Of a stretch of 64,000 nt of DNA, positions 36,271-45,586 are shown in pieces (the first letter of the stretch is position 1; the number at the start of each line of letters is the position of its first letter). The notes beneath the pieces are model-generated. The model was not told the DNA's origin, searched no databases, and saw nothing but the letters and a program-made list of their open reading frames with translations. Source of the stretch: Caldifarciminota bacterium. GTDB lineage: Bacteria; Hydrothermota; Hydrothermia; Hydrothermales; JAJRUZ01. A program made the position numbers and the translations under genes. The stretch lies in NCBI GenBank assembly GCA_024277525.1, contig JAJRUZ010000019.1, positions 1 to 64,000 on the forward strand. The letters are read 5' to 3'.

Positions 36271-37392
36271 ATGTTATTTCTTTATTTTATTTTTTTACTC
36301 TCCCCTCCGGGTAATGTAAAAGCCCGGGATGTTCCAAATGATGCAGGGGGTAAAATTGAAGTCACATGGAAGCTTTCACCCGATGATTCCTTACTTGATT
36401 TTTACATTATTTTCAGACAAACTCAAACGGAAGCAGGATGGAGCACCCCTGAGACTTTAATGATTGTTAAAAGGGGATTATCAAAAATAACGGATACGGA
36501 TTGCAAGGATGGAGTTAAATATAGGTATATTGTGAGGGCGGTGAAGGGAGAAGAATGGGTGGATAGTTCCCCTTCAAATATTGCAATCTCGTCCGCACAG
36601 TGGTTTCATAAAAAAAGAGCAAGTGCCCTCATTCTTCTCATAATTATTGTGGGTTTGCTTCTGTTTTTTATTCAAAAGGCAAGGAAGGGAGAGGAGCTTT
36701 TTATAAGAAAAATTACAGGACTTGATGCAATTGATGAGGCGGTGGGAAGGTCGACCGAGATGGGTAAACCGCTTTTATTTACTCTGGGTCTGGGAACAAT
36801 AGCAGACATTCCCACGATAGCGGGTCTTTCAATCCTGAAAAGAGTTTCCAAGAAAGCAGCGGAATACGAAACGGATTTGATTGTTCCCTGTTTTGATCCT
36901 GTTGTTTATGTCGCAGCACAGGAAACTGTGAAGGAAGGATATATGGAAGCAGGGAGACCCGACCTTTATAAGGAAGGTAATGTATTCTTCCTTTCTTATG
37001 ACCAGTTCGGATACGCAGCAGGTGTTGATGGAATCATGGTAAGGGAAAAACCCGGAGCAATATTTCTTCAGGGGTATTTTTATGCGGAATCCCTTATCCT
37101 TGCAGAAACAGGGAACTCCATAGGTGCAATACAGATTTCCGGAACAACCGCAGTTACACAGCTTCCTTTTTTCATTGCAGCAACCGATTATACACTTATA
37201 GGAGAGGAAATGTATGCTGCAAGTGCCTATCTCACCAAAGATCCACTTTTCCTTGCGACAATAAAAGGAGAGGACTGGGTAAAAATTCTTCTCATTGCGG
37301 TAATAGTACTCGGAATTGCTCTCGAAACAATCGCATATTTCTTAAAAATACCTCTGCTTCATTTTTTAAAACAATTTTTTACCATAATTTAA
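36271..37392 (+). CDS. DUF6754-like membrane protein with fibronectin III domain
   Basis: 373 residues: signal segment at 1-17, an extracytoplasmic fibronectin type III domain at about 14-108 (SPPGNVKARDVPNDAGGKIEVTW, YIVRAVKGEEWVDSSPSN), a transmembrane helix near 117-135, a conserved domain (GLDAIDEAVGRSTEMGKPLLF, GLGTIADIPTIAGLSIL, YAAGVDGIMVREKPGAIFLQGYF, ISGTTAVTQLPFFIAATDY) and C-terminal hydrophobic segments. I recognise the conserved domain as DUF6754-like; function unknown. It is the first of four consecutive membrane genes that are tightly packed and probably form one complex. Confidence 0.78.
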   Translation: MLFLYFIFLLSPPGNVKARDVPNDAGGKIEVTWKLSPDDSLLDFYIIFRQTQTEAGWSTPETLMIVKRGLSKITDTDCKDGVKYRYIVRAVKGEEWVDSSPSNIAISSAQWFHKKRASALILLIIIVGLLLFFIQKARKGEELFIRKITGLDAIDEAVGRSTEMGKPLLFTLGLGTIADIPTIAGLSILKRVSKKAAEYETDLIVPCFDPVVYVAAQETVKEGYMEAGRPDLYKEGNVFFLSYDQFGYAAGVDGIMVREKPGAIFLQGYFYAESLILAETGNSIGAIQISGTTAVTQLPFFIAATDYTLIGEEMYAASAYLTKDPLFLATIKGEDWVKILLIAVIVLGIALETIAYFLKIPLLHFLKQFFTII

Positions 37393-37393
37393 A

Positions 37394-38179
37394 ATGAAAA
37401 AAGAGGTCCCTTTAATTATAACCTTTATTTCGGGCTTTCTTCTTATAGTTGCTTTATTTATTCCCCATGAACCTTTCGGAAGTCTTCAGGAAAGATTTAA
37501 TGACTGGTATATAATTGTTTCGGGTTTCACGCTTATTCTCGGGGTTGATTCTCTTCTTCTTTATCACTGGAGAAAGATAAAAACAAAAGATAAAGATGCA
37601 CCCTACTCAATAATTCTCATTATCACCTTCATAACCGTTCTTTTATGGGGAATATATTCCGGAGTAAAACACGGAAATCCTTTTGCTCCTGCCTCAACCT
37701 TTCTGAGATATTTCTATACTTATATGTTTGTTCCGCTGCAGGCAACAATGTTTGCCCTTCTTGCTTTCTTTATTGCCTCGGCTGCTTACAGGGCATTCAG
37801 AGCAAGGGGATTAAATGCGACCCTTCTCCTTGTTTCAGCAGGACTCGTTATGCTGGGAAGGGTTCCGAAAGGAGAGATTGTTGTTCCTTTCTTTATTGCA
37901 ATAACTCTTATTTTGATTGCAATTATTTTCGTTCTCGAAGCGGTTGCAAGGGTGAGTCTTTATGAAAGACTTTTATATTTTGCCCTGGCTTTGATTTCGC
38001 TTATTGCAATAATACCTTTATCAATTCTCCTGAGAGAGTATCTTCCTGCTCTTGCTGACTGGATAATGAATGTTCCGCAATTAGGTGCAAAAAGGGGACT
38101 TTTCATAGGAATATGGCTGGGTGCCATTGCAATGGCAATAAGAATTATCCTCGGAATTGAAAGGACTTATCTGAAATGA
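37394..38179 (+). CDS. Polytopic membrane protein, cassette gene 2
   Basis: 261 residues with about eight predicted transmembrane helices (for example LIITFISGFLLIVALFI, PLQATMFALLAFFIASAAY, IVVPFFIAITLILIAIIFVL and LFIGIWLGAIAMAIRIIL). There is a conserved-looking loop AYRAFRARGLNATLLLVSAGLVMLGRVPKGE between helices. No transporter signature is recognised. It starts 1 nt after cassette gene 1 and overlaps gene 3 by 4 nt. Confidence 0.7.
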   Translation: MKKEVPLIITFISGFLLIVALFIPHEPFGSLQERFNDWYIIVSGFTLILGVDSLLLYHWRKIKTKDKDAPYSIILIITFITVLLWGIYSGVKHGNPFAPASTFLRYFYTYMFVPLQATMFALLAFFIASAAYRAFRARGLNATLLLVSAGLVMLGRVPKGEIVVPFFIAITLILIAIIFVLEAVARVSLYERLLYFALALISLIAIIPLSILLREYLPALADWIMNVPQLGAKRGLFIGIWLGAIAMAIRIILGIERTYLK

Positions 38180-38997
38180 GAGAATTTTTTGAAAGAATTT
38201 CAAAAATTGATAGAAGAATAATATATTTGATTGTTCTTGTAGGAGTTACAATTCCGCTTCTTACGAGGAAAGGGTTTGAATTCAAACCGCTTCCCGAAGT
38301 TAAAAATGCTTACAATTTCATAGAGAATTTGCCGGAAGGTTCAAATGTTTTGATTTCAATTGATTATGATGCTGCAAGCATGCCCGAACTTCAGCCTCTT
38401 CTTGAAGTCATGCTCAGGCATCTTTTCAGGAATAATTTGAAGGTCATCATGATGGGACACTGGCCTCTGGGTCTTCCTCTCGGACAGATAGCCCTTGAAA
38501 AAATTGCAAAGGAGATGGATAAGAAGTACGGATATGATTATGTCTTTCTGGGGTACAGACCCGGTATTGCTGCTGTGATGTTGAATATGGGGAAAGAAAT
38601 CAGAATGGTATTTGATGTGGATTATAAAGGAGTACCACTTGACTCTCTTCCCATGATGAGGGAGGTTCATAATTATGACGACATTGCTCTTCTCATAGGA
38701 TTTGAGGCAGGCTCGGTCGGAGATTTCTGGGTTCAGTTTGCCCAGGCAAGATTCGGGCAGAAGATAATTCTTACTTCCACCGCGGTTGTAACTCCCGATC
38801 TTTATCCCTATTACCAAGCAGGGCAGATTGTCGGTCTTATAGGAGGGTTGAGAGGAGCAGCTGATTATGAAATTCTCGTTAAAAGAAAGGGATTTGCTTA
38901 CACAGGAATGACTGCCCAGACTGTCATTCATGTTATCATAATCGCACTTATACTTCTCGGAAATATAGGATATTTCGCTTTAAGGAGGATGAGATAA
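38176..38997 (+). CDS. Membrane-anchored protein, cassette gene 3
   Basis: 273 residues: one N-terminal transmembrane segment (IIYLIVLVGVTIPLL), an extracytoplasmic or cytosolic globular domain of about 200 residues (NLPEGSNVLISIDYDAASMPELQPL, MMGHWPLGLPLGQIALEKIA, LLIGFEAGSVGDFWVQFAQARFG, VVTPDLYPYYQAGQIVGLIGGLRGAADYE), and a C-terminal transmembrane helix (VIHVIIIALILLGNIGYFAL). The alternating beta/alpha pattern suggests a Rossmann-like fold. Its layout parallels gene 1. No family recognised. Confidence 0.7.
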   Translation: MREFFERISKIDRRIIYLIVLVGVTIPLLTRKGFEFKPLPEVKNAYNFIENLPEGSNVLISIDYDAASMPELQPLLEVMLRHLFRNNLKVIMMGHWPLGLPLGQIALEKIAKEMDKKYGYDYVFLGYRPGIAAVMLNMGKEIRMVFDVDYKGVPLDSLPMMREVHNYDDIALLIGFEAGSVGDFWVQFAQARFGQKIILTSTAVVTPDLYPYYQAGQIVGLIGGLRGAADYEILVKRKGFAYTGMTAQTVIHVIIIALILLGNIGYFALRRMR

Positions 38998-39665
38998 TGG
39001 TTGAGGTAATTTTTATATGGATTGCAGCCGGTTTAACCCTTGCAATTTTTTCCTTTTTATATAAAGATAACCCTTTTTACAAAGTTGCGGAACATATTTA
39101 TGTGGGCTCTGCTGCTGCTTTCTGGTTTCTTTATCTCTGGTTCTTTGATGTTGAACCCAAAATTCTGGGGCCTTTTAAAGAAGTTTTCCATAAATACGGC
39201 TTCTCTGGAATGTGGGCACATTTCGGAGCAGAACAATGGATACTTTTTATTCCGATATTCCTTTCAATATGCATGCTTTTAAGATTTATTCCTCCGACCG
39301 CTTGGCTTTCAAGATGGGCAATAGCATTTACCGTGGGAATGGCAGCAGGACTCGGTGTAACGGGTGCACTTCAGGGATACATAATTCCTCAAACACAAGC
39401 CACCCTTCTCCCCCTCTGGACAGGTAATCCCCTTACAAGTTTCAATAATCTCATAATAGTGATTGCAACCCTCGCCACTCTTTTTTACTTTTTTTTCTCA
39501 AAAGAACACAAAGGTGTTTTAGGGGTCTTTTCGAGAATAGGTATAACCTTTATAATGATTGCTTTCGGTGCATCCTTCGGTTACACCGTAATGGCTCGTG
39601 TTTCCCTTTTAATAGGGAGAATCCATTTTCTATTGTTTGAGTGGTTATCCTCCTTCTTTCACTGA
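38997..39665 (+). CDS. Polytopic membrane protein, cassette gene 4
   Basis: 222 residues with about six transmembrane helices (EVIFIWIAAGLTLAIFSFLY, HIYVGSAAAFWFLYLWFF, WILFIPIFLSICMLLRFI and others). Its ATG overlaps the stop of gene 3 by one base. The conserved-looking segment YKVAEHIYVGSAAAFWFLYLWFF and the final GYTVMARVSLLIGRI are useful search seeds. No family recognised; it completes the cassette. Confidence 0.7.
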   Translation: MVEVIFIWIAAGLTLAIFSFLYKDNPFYKVAEHIYVGSAAAFWFLYLWFFDVEPKILGPFKEVFHKYGFSGMWAHFGAEQWILFIPIFLSICMLLRFIPPTAWLSRWAIAFTVGMAAGLGVTGALQGYIIPQTQATLLPLWTGNPLTSFNNLIIVIATLATLFYFFFSKEHKGVLGVFSRIGITFIMIAFGASFGYTVMARVSLLIGRIHFLLFEWLSSFFH

Positions 39666-40021
39666 TTTTATTTAAATTTCAAACACAAAATTATCTTGAA
39701 ATAAGAAAAAAACTTATTAAAGAAAAAAATTTTAAAAAACTTTCCGAAATTTCTTATGAAAATTTAAAAAAGGAACCCTATAAATTTATCTATATTTCGG
39801 ATTATCTGCTCTCACTCGCAGGATTAAATGATAAAGAAAGGTTCGCTGTCTTTATTGATTCATTATTTAAAAAACATCCTTCTCCTTCTTTCATTCTCCC
39901 TGTTGTTAAAAGCCTTGAAAGAAATAAATTCTATGAATTCACAATCCTTCTCATTGAGAAAGCGAGGAAAAAATTTAAAAATAAAAGTTTGTTCAAAAAG
40001 ACCTTTTATTTTGTCTTTTAA
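39641..40021 (+). CDS. N-terminal part of a secreted TPR-like protein (frameshifted)
   Basis: GTG start at 39641, overlapping cassette gene 4 by 25 nt; signal peptide VILLLSLILFKFQT, then helical repeats (YLEIRKKLIKEKNFKKLSEISYENLKKEP, FYEFTILLIEKARKKFKNKSLFKK). The frame closes in a T-rich tract (ACCTTTTATTTTG near 40000-40015). One extra T there would join it to the open frame CLLRLKKYEEFYKEF that runs on to 41106. Confidence 0.65.
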   Translation: MVILLLSLILFKFQTQNYLEIRKKLIKEKNFKKLSEISYENLKKEPYKFIYISDYLLSLAGLNDKERFAVFIDSLFKKHPSPSFILPVVKSLERNKFYEFTILLIEKARKKFKNKSLFKKTFYFVF

Positions 40022-41106
40022 GATTAAAAAAATATGAAGAATTTTATAAAGAATTCAGGAATATAAGATTTAGACGCGGATACCCCGGATATTCGGGATA
40101 TATTGATATATTTAAGGATTTCCTCTCAAAGATTGATAAAAATTTTCTGCTGAGAGTCTTTAAAAAAGAATTTAGAAATAAAAGCAATAAAATGTTTTTA
40201 AAAATTTTCGAATCAGAATTTTTAAAAAGAAAAATGTATTCAAATTTATTCACATTGTACAAACTTATGAACAAAAAAGAGACGAGGGATTCCATTTTGA
40301 GTGTGCTGTACAAGGAAGACAGGAAAAAATTTGAAGAAATAATTGAGAAAGAAATGAATGATTGTGAAAAGGGTGAAATTTATTTTAAATTAAGTGATTT
40401 TGATAAATCTTTTTTTTATTTAAAAAAGTGCAAAGATAAAAAATTCAAAAATATAAAAATTTTATCCGAAATTCAATATTATCTGGCAAGGAATGATGTT
40501 TTTAAAGGAGAATCAATGGTAAAAAATATAAATATCTCTGAATTTAGGGGATATGAAAGATACATAGGAGAAATTTTTTACAAATTAAGGAATTTCAAAA
40601 TGTGTGATTCTTTGTTAAAAAACAGGGAAGATTTTTATTCTTTGTTATTGAGAGCAAAGTCAAATATATTTCTTAATAAAATCGAAAGGGCGGATTCTTT
40701 GATTTCAAAAGCAATTTTAAGGTATCCTGATAATGATACAGTATATAAAGCACTTTTTATCTATTTTCTTATTAAAATGGAGGAAAAAGAAAATATTTCT
40801 TTAATTATCAAACTTGATGAAAGATTGGAAAAAGGTGAAGATTTAGGGAGTGAAATAGAAAAACTCGGTGATAAATGGAAAAAGTTTTTCATTTTAAAAA
40901 AGAAAATTCAAGAAGGAGAGTTTGTTGAAATTGAAGAAGAATTTATAAATAAAAATTTGATAGCTTCTGTATATTTCGAAGGCTATGAGATGAGTTTAAA
41001 AAAAGGAGATAAGGAAAAAGCGATAAAATTTTTGGATTATATTATTAAAAATTTCAAAGATACCCCTTATTTTATAATTGCTCAAAGAAGGAAAATTAAC
41101 TTATAA
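40014..41106 (+). CDS. C-terminal part of the TPR-like protein (other frame)
   Basis: An open frame from about 40014 (CLLRLKKYEEFYKEFRNIRF) to 41106; the first internal ATG is at 40192. It contains further TPR-like helical pairs, such as EIYFKLSDFDKSFFYLKKCKDKKF, SEIQYYLARNDVFKGESMV and ILRYPDNDTVYKALFIYF, ending YEMSLKKGDKEKAIKFLDYIIKNFKDTP. Together with 39641-40021 it makes one gene of about 485 codons. Probably a periplasmic scaffold linked to the membrane cassette by overlap. Confidence 0.65.
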
Positions 41107-42558
41107 ATATTTGGGAGGCTCGTAGTTAGGTGCTTCTTTCGTGATTACTATATCGTGAGGATGGCTCTCTTTCAAACCGAAAGAGCTTATAACAATGAAT
41201 TTTGCTTTTTTTCTCAATTCTTTTATATCCTTTGCTCCTACATATCCCATTCCTGCCCTTACACCGCCTGCAAGTTGAAACAATACCTCTTTCACGGGTC
41301 CTCTGTAAGGAACCATTCCCTCCACTCCTTCGGGAACAAACTTTGTCATTTTTTCCTGAAAATATCTATCCTTTGAACCTTTTTTCATTGCAGAGATTGA
41401 ACCCATTGCCCTGTATGTTTTAAATCTTTTCCCTTCATAAAGCACAGTCTCACCCGGACTTTCATCCGTTCCGGCGAGTAAATTACCCATCATTACACAA
41501 TCCGCACCTGCTGCAAGTGCCTTTACAATATCTCCGGAATACCTTATTCCTCCATCCGCAATTAAGGGGATTTTATATTTTTTTGAAATTTTATAACATT
41601 CCATTATAGCAGTCAATTGCGGTACCTCGATTCCTGCCACAATTCTTGTAGTACATATCGAACCCGGTCCGACTCCTACTTTTATTCCGTCAACTCCTAT
41701 CTTCACAAGTTCTTCACATGCTTCATCCGTAGCAACATTACCCACAATTAACTCTACCTCCGGATGTTTTCTTTTAATGATCTTTGAAACATCAAGCACC
41801 CTTTTTGAATGTGCATGTGCCGTATCAATCACAACCGCATCAACTTCTGCTTCAATTAATTTATAAAATCTCTCTTCCCAATCATCTCCTGTCCCTATTG
41901 CACCCGCTACCCTCAATCTCCCTTTTTCATCCAATGTTGCATTCGGGTGTTCAATTTTTTTTGATAAATCCTTCAATGTAATAAGTCCCCTGAGCCTTCC
42001 CTTCTTATCAATTACCGGTAATTTCTCAATCTTATTTTTTATCAAAAGCTTGTGTGCCTCCTCAACGGTAATTCCTTCTTTACCTGTTATAATATTCGTT
42101 TTCATAACCTTTTTAAGTTTTATATCTTCCCTTTCTATATAATTTAAGTCCCTCTTTGTAATAAGACCCACAAGATAGCCTCCATCTTTAATAATGGGAA
42201 TACCCGATATATTCATTTCTTTCATTATTTCCTTTGCTCTTTTTACCGTATCTTCCGGAGTCAGGGTAATCGGGTCTTTTATAATCCAGCTTTCATATCT
42301 TTTAACTTTCATCACCTCTTCCTTTTGCTCATCGGGTGTTAAATTTCTGTGAACCACCCCTATCCCCCCTTCCTGTGCTATAGCAATTGCCATTTTGGAT
42401 TCCGTTACAGTATCCATCGCAGCAGACACAAAGGGCAGTTTTAATTTAATATTTCTTGAAAAAAAAGTCTGTAAATCAGTCTCAGAAGGCAAAATATTGC
42501 TTTTTCCTGGCAAAATTAAAACATCATCAAAAGTTAAACCTTTTTGGAAGTTTTTCAT
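41101..42558 (-). CDS. guaB: Inosine-5'-monophosphate dehydrogenase
   Basis: Converts IMP to XMP, the first step to GTP. I start at ATG 42558 ([26 protein letters not shown]) rather than the in-frame ATG at 42594, because the extra 12 residues are atypical and lie in the divergent promoter region; this gives 485 residues. Two CBS domains at about 95-205 ([41 protein letters not shown]), then [29 protein letters not shown] (catalytic Cys), DGGIRYSGD and MGSISAM. Convergent with the TPR-like gene, overlapping by 6 nt. Confidence 0.96.
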   Translation of the reverse strand: MKNFQKGLTFDDVLILPGKSNILPSETDLQTFFSRNIKLKLPFVSAAMDTVTESKMAIAIAQEGGIGVVHRNLTPDEQKEEVMKVKRYESWIIKDPITLTPEDTVKRAKEIMKEMNISGIPIIKDGGYLVGLITKRDLNYIEREDIKLKKVMKTNIITGKEGITVEEAHKLLIKNKIEKLPVIDKKGRLRGLITLKDLSKKIEHPNATLDEKGRLRVAGAIGTGDDWEERFYKLIEAEVDAVVIDTAHAHSKRVLDVSKIIKRKHPEVELIVGNVATDEACEELVKIGVDGIKVGVGPGSICTTRIVAGIEVPQLTAIMECYKISKKYKIPLIADGGIRYSGDIVKALAAGADCVMMGNLLAGTDESPGETVLYEGKRFKTYRAMGSISAMKKGSKDRYFQEKMTKFVPEGVEGMVPYRGPVKEVLFQLAGGVRAGMGYVGAKDIKELRKKAKFIVISSFGLKESHPHDIVITKEAPNYEPPKYL

Positions 42559-42572
42559 TTTGAATTTATAAT
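42544..42572 (+). promoter_or_regulatory. Promoter of the tamB-like gene, near-leaderless
   Basis: TTGGAA (42544-42549), a 17-bp spacer, TATAAT (42567-42572), then 11 nt to the ATG at 42584. It overlaps the guaB start region. Confidence 0.55.
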
Positions 42573-42594
42573 ATAAAGATAACATGAAAATCAA
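42565..42594 (-). promoter_or_regulatory. Promoter of guaB, leaderless type
   Basis: On the minus strand TTGATT (42589-42594), an 18-bp spacer, TATAAA (42565-42570), then 6 nt to the ATG at 42558. It supports the shorter guaB start. Confidence 0.5.
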
Positions 42595-45586
42595 ACAATT
42601 ATTAATTTGTTTTTTAATCCTCGGTTTTTTGGGGGCGATAGCCTTTTCTGCTTATCGCTATGCATTGTGGAAAGCAAGAAAGGATATAATAAAAGAAATA
42701 AATAAAAATTTGAAAAGTAAAGCAGATTACAAAGATTTTTCTCTGTCTTTATCAAATATTGAAATTAAAGAGTTTAAAACCAAAGGCATTTTACTTAACA
42801 ACTTAAGATTGAATTATAATCTGTTGGATGTTATTACTTTTAAAAATTTCGGTTTTCTTTATGTTGACAAATTGGAGATAAATATAGATTCATTGATAAG
42901 AAATTTAAAATTAAAAAAAGAAAAAAAGAAAAAAATTGTCAGTCCTTTAAAATCTTTTCTTGTTCTTAATAGAGGAAAAGTAAATCGGTTAATACTTCAT
43001 TATAAAAATAAAATTTTTGTGTTTAAAAATATAATTTTTTCCTTAAATTTGAAAGGGGATGAACTTCACGCACAAATTAATTTCGGCTCTTCTTTTTATA
43101 ATTTAAGAGGTTCATTAAATATATACAAAAGAAAGAACACGCTCAAAATTTTCACGAAAAATTTTAAATCCGATTTATTTGATTTAAATTTTAATGCAGA
43201 ATTAAAAAGAAAGGATTTTGAATTTATAATCTTTAATTCAAAATTCAAGGAATATTCTTTTAAAAATATAGATGCAAAGGGTAAAATAGAGGGAAATGTA
43301 ATCAACTTCGAAAAGTTTAATATTGAATCAAACATTGTTAAGTTAAATTCCTCTTTCATTTATAAAAATCTCACCTTATCAGGCAAAAGTAAAGGATTTT
43401 TAAATTATAAAGAATTTAAAGGCAAATTTTTGACCGATTTTAATATTGATTTAAAAAAAGAAAAATTTTACGGCAAAATAATTCTGTCAAATTTTAACTA
43501 TAAGGACATAAATTTTGAAAGAATTTATTTTTCAGGAAAGATGGATAAGAAGAAAATATACCCTGACTCTCTTTATGTTACATCAGACTTAATAAAATTA
43601 AACGGAAAAAGAAGAGACTCTGTTTTTGTATTTAACATTAAAAAATTGGACAGTGATTTGATAAAAAAATTTTTTGTTCTTGAAAAAGACTTACATTTTG
43701 TTATGAGGAGTAAAGGGCAGATTCAATTAAAAGAAAATGACTTTGACATTTTAATGCAGGGAGTCCTTGAAAAGTTTGTTTTTAAAGATTTGAAAATCGA
43801 TTTCATAAATTTTACATTCAGAAGAGAGAATTATTTAAATGAGTTAAATTTATCCGTTCCGGAGTTTTATTTTAGGAATTTAAAATCAAATATTGACCTT
43901 TTGACCATCAGATTCAGGAAAAAAGACAGTATAAACTTTAAAATTAAAGCCCTTTTACCCTTTACAGGAGATTTTGAGGAGGAGGGTTATTTTATAAACA
44001 AAAAGGATAAAAAAGTTTTAATTGCAAAATCGGGTAGAATAGATATCTATCCGAAGATTAAGATAAACATTGATTCTTTGAGATTTATGAGGGGTCGTCT
44101 CAGAATAAAAGAAAAAGGTGGAGAATATGAAATTTCTTTAGAAAAAGGAGATTTAAGTTTTTTACCTTATATCAATATATTGGGAGAAGTTAACATAAAC
44201 GGTAAGTTTTCAATGGATTTCCCGAAAATCAGAAATGTGAATCTTTCAATAAATATAAAAGATTTCCTTTATAAATATTTTTCTCTTAATGAGATTAATA
44301 TGAATTTATCAGGAGATGAAAAAGGATATGAACTGACGGGAGAATTTGAAAAGGAAAAAGGGAAAGGCAGAATAAATATTTCTTTGAGTTCTCCTGAGAA
44401 TATCTATTTTGAAATATACGGAAATGATTTTGATGTTGGGGAATTTAACATTCCTTTAAAGGATTTATTCAGTTTTAAGAAAGGAGATTATGATTTTAAT
44501 ATTGAGGGTTATTATAAAAACAAAAAATTAACTTATGAAGCGGAATTCAATTTTGAAAGGGTCGGAGGAATTTTTTATCCTATCGGGGTCAGTTTTCATG
44601 ATGTGCATGTTATACTCAATTCAAAAAATGATACCTTTACTTATGATTTTACAGGACTGAGTGAAGGTGGTAAAATAAGGGGGAGCGGGTGGGGAGCTGT
44701 TGAATGGGGTAAAGATATTGTTACAGGAGGGAAAATACGCGTTTTCAATACCGATTTATATGTAACACCCGAGATAGAGGCAAATGTAAACGGAGAAATT
44801 GAGTATAAAAAGGATGCAGCAGGTTTAGAGGTAAACGGCAATCTTTTTATAAATAAGTGTTTTATAACTCCCAAATTTGAAAATAAAGGAACGGTTTTTT
44901 CCAAGACCAAAATAAATTTGGATTTTGAGGGTGATAACATTTTTATAATAAGTGATTATTTTAATGCAGAGCTTTCGGGGAATCTGAGTATTAAAAGTCC
45001 TGATTATGTAAGAAGGCTTTATAACGGAAAGTTCAGGGTAAAAAGGGGAAATGTTTTCTACCTGGGTAAAATTTTTGATATAAGCGAAAATTCGTATTTG
45101 TTGTTGAAAGGGGTATCTTCTTTTGAGCCGGATTTAAATTTGGAGGCAGAGACATATGTTTATTCACCGCAAAATAAGGAGAAGGTAAGAATCATTATTT
45201 CGGTTAAGGGAAGTCTGTCATCGCCGAGGTTCATTTTAAAGAGTGAGCCTCCCGTTTACAGTTCATCGGAGATAATAAAGATGCTTGCAATGGGGGGTGA
45301 ATTACCGGGTGCAGAAATAATAGAAGGAACCATATCTCAGGAAATAAGGAAAAGGTTGAAATTAAAAGAATTAATGATAACCGGGTTATTGCACGGAGAC
45401 CCCACTTTTACGGTAGGAACGTATGTTTCCGAAAACATTTACATTAAATATTTACAGGGAATTGTGGATAAATCCAAGAATCTTTATCTTATAAGATATT
45501 TCATTTTGCCGGGTATTTCCATCTATGCTGAAAAGGATGAAAAGGGAAGTGCACAGGGAGGGGTTGAGATAGAAATCAGGTTTTAG
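42584..45586 (+). CDS. TamB/AsmA-like translocation and assembly module protein
   Basis: 1000 residues with an N-terminal membrane anchor (LLICFLILGFLGAIAFSAYRYALW), a long beta-strand-rich region of repeating DUF490/AsmA character, and a C-terminal TamB-type end (RGNVFYLGKIFDISENSYLLLKG, PVYSSSEIIKMLAMGGELPG, GVEIEIRF). TamB-like proteins span the periplasm and move phospholipids or help outer-membrane protein insertion. No BamA/TamA partner is adjacent. It shows the organism has an outer membrane. Its 3' end overlaps the convergent wzz-like gene by 11 nt. Confidence 0.85.
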   Translation: MKIKQLLICFLILGFLGAIAFSAYRYALWKARKDIIKEINKNLKSKADYKDFSLSLSNIEIKEFKTKGILLNNLRLNYNLLDVITFKNFGFLYVDKLEINIDSLIRNLKLKKEKKKKIVSPLKSFLVLNRGKVNRLILHYKNKIFVFKNIIFSLNLKGDELHAQINFGSSFYNLRGSLNIYKRKNTLKIFTKNFKSDLFDLNFNAELKRKDFEFIIFNSKFKEYSFKNIDAKGKIEGNVINFEKFNIESNIVKLNSSFIYKNLTLSGKSKGFLNYKEFKGKFLTDFNIDLKKEKFYGKIILSNFNYKDINFERIYFSGKMDKKKIYPDSLYVTSDLIKLNGKRRDSVFVFNIKKLDSDLIKKFFVLEKDLHFVMRSKGQIQLKENDFDILMQGVLEKFVFKDLKIDFINFTFRRENYLNELNLSVPEFYFRNLKSNIDLLTIRFRKKDSINFKIKALLPFTGDFEEEGYFINKKDKKVLIAKSGRIDIYPKIKINIDSLRFMRGRLRIKEKGGEYEISLEKGDLSFLPYINILGEVNINGKFSMDFPKIRNVNLSINIKDFLYKYFSLNEINMNLSGDEKGYELTGEFEKEKGKGRINISLSSPENIYFEIYGNDFDVGEFNIPLKDLFSFKKGDYDFNIEGYYKNKKLTYEAEFNFERVGGIFYPIGVSFHDVHVILNSKNDTFTYDFTGLSEGGKIRGSGWGAVEWGKDIVTGGKIRVFNTDLYVTPEIEANVNGEIEYKKDAAGLEVNGNLFINKCFITPKFENKGTVFSKTKINLDFEGDNIFIISDYFNAELSGNLSIKSPDYVRRLYNGKFRVKRGNVFYLGKIFDISENSYLLLKGVSSFEPDLNLEAETYVYSPQNKEKVRIIISVKGSLSSPRFILKSEPPVYSSSEIIKMLAMGGELPGAEIIEGTISQEIRKRLKLKELMITGLLHGDPTFTVGTYVSENIYIKYLQGIVDKSKNLYLIRYFILPGISIYAEKDEKGSAQGGVEIEIRF

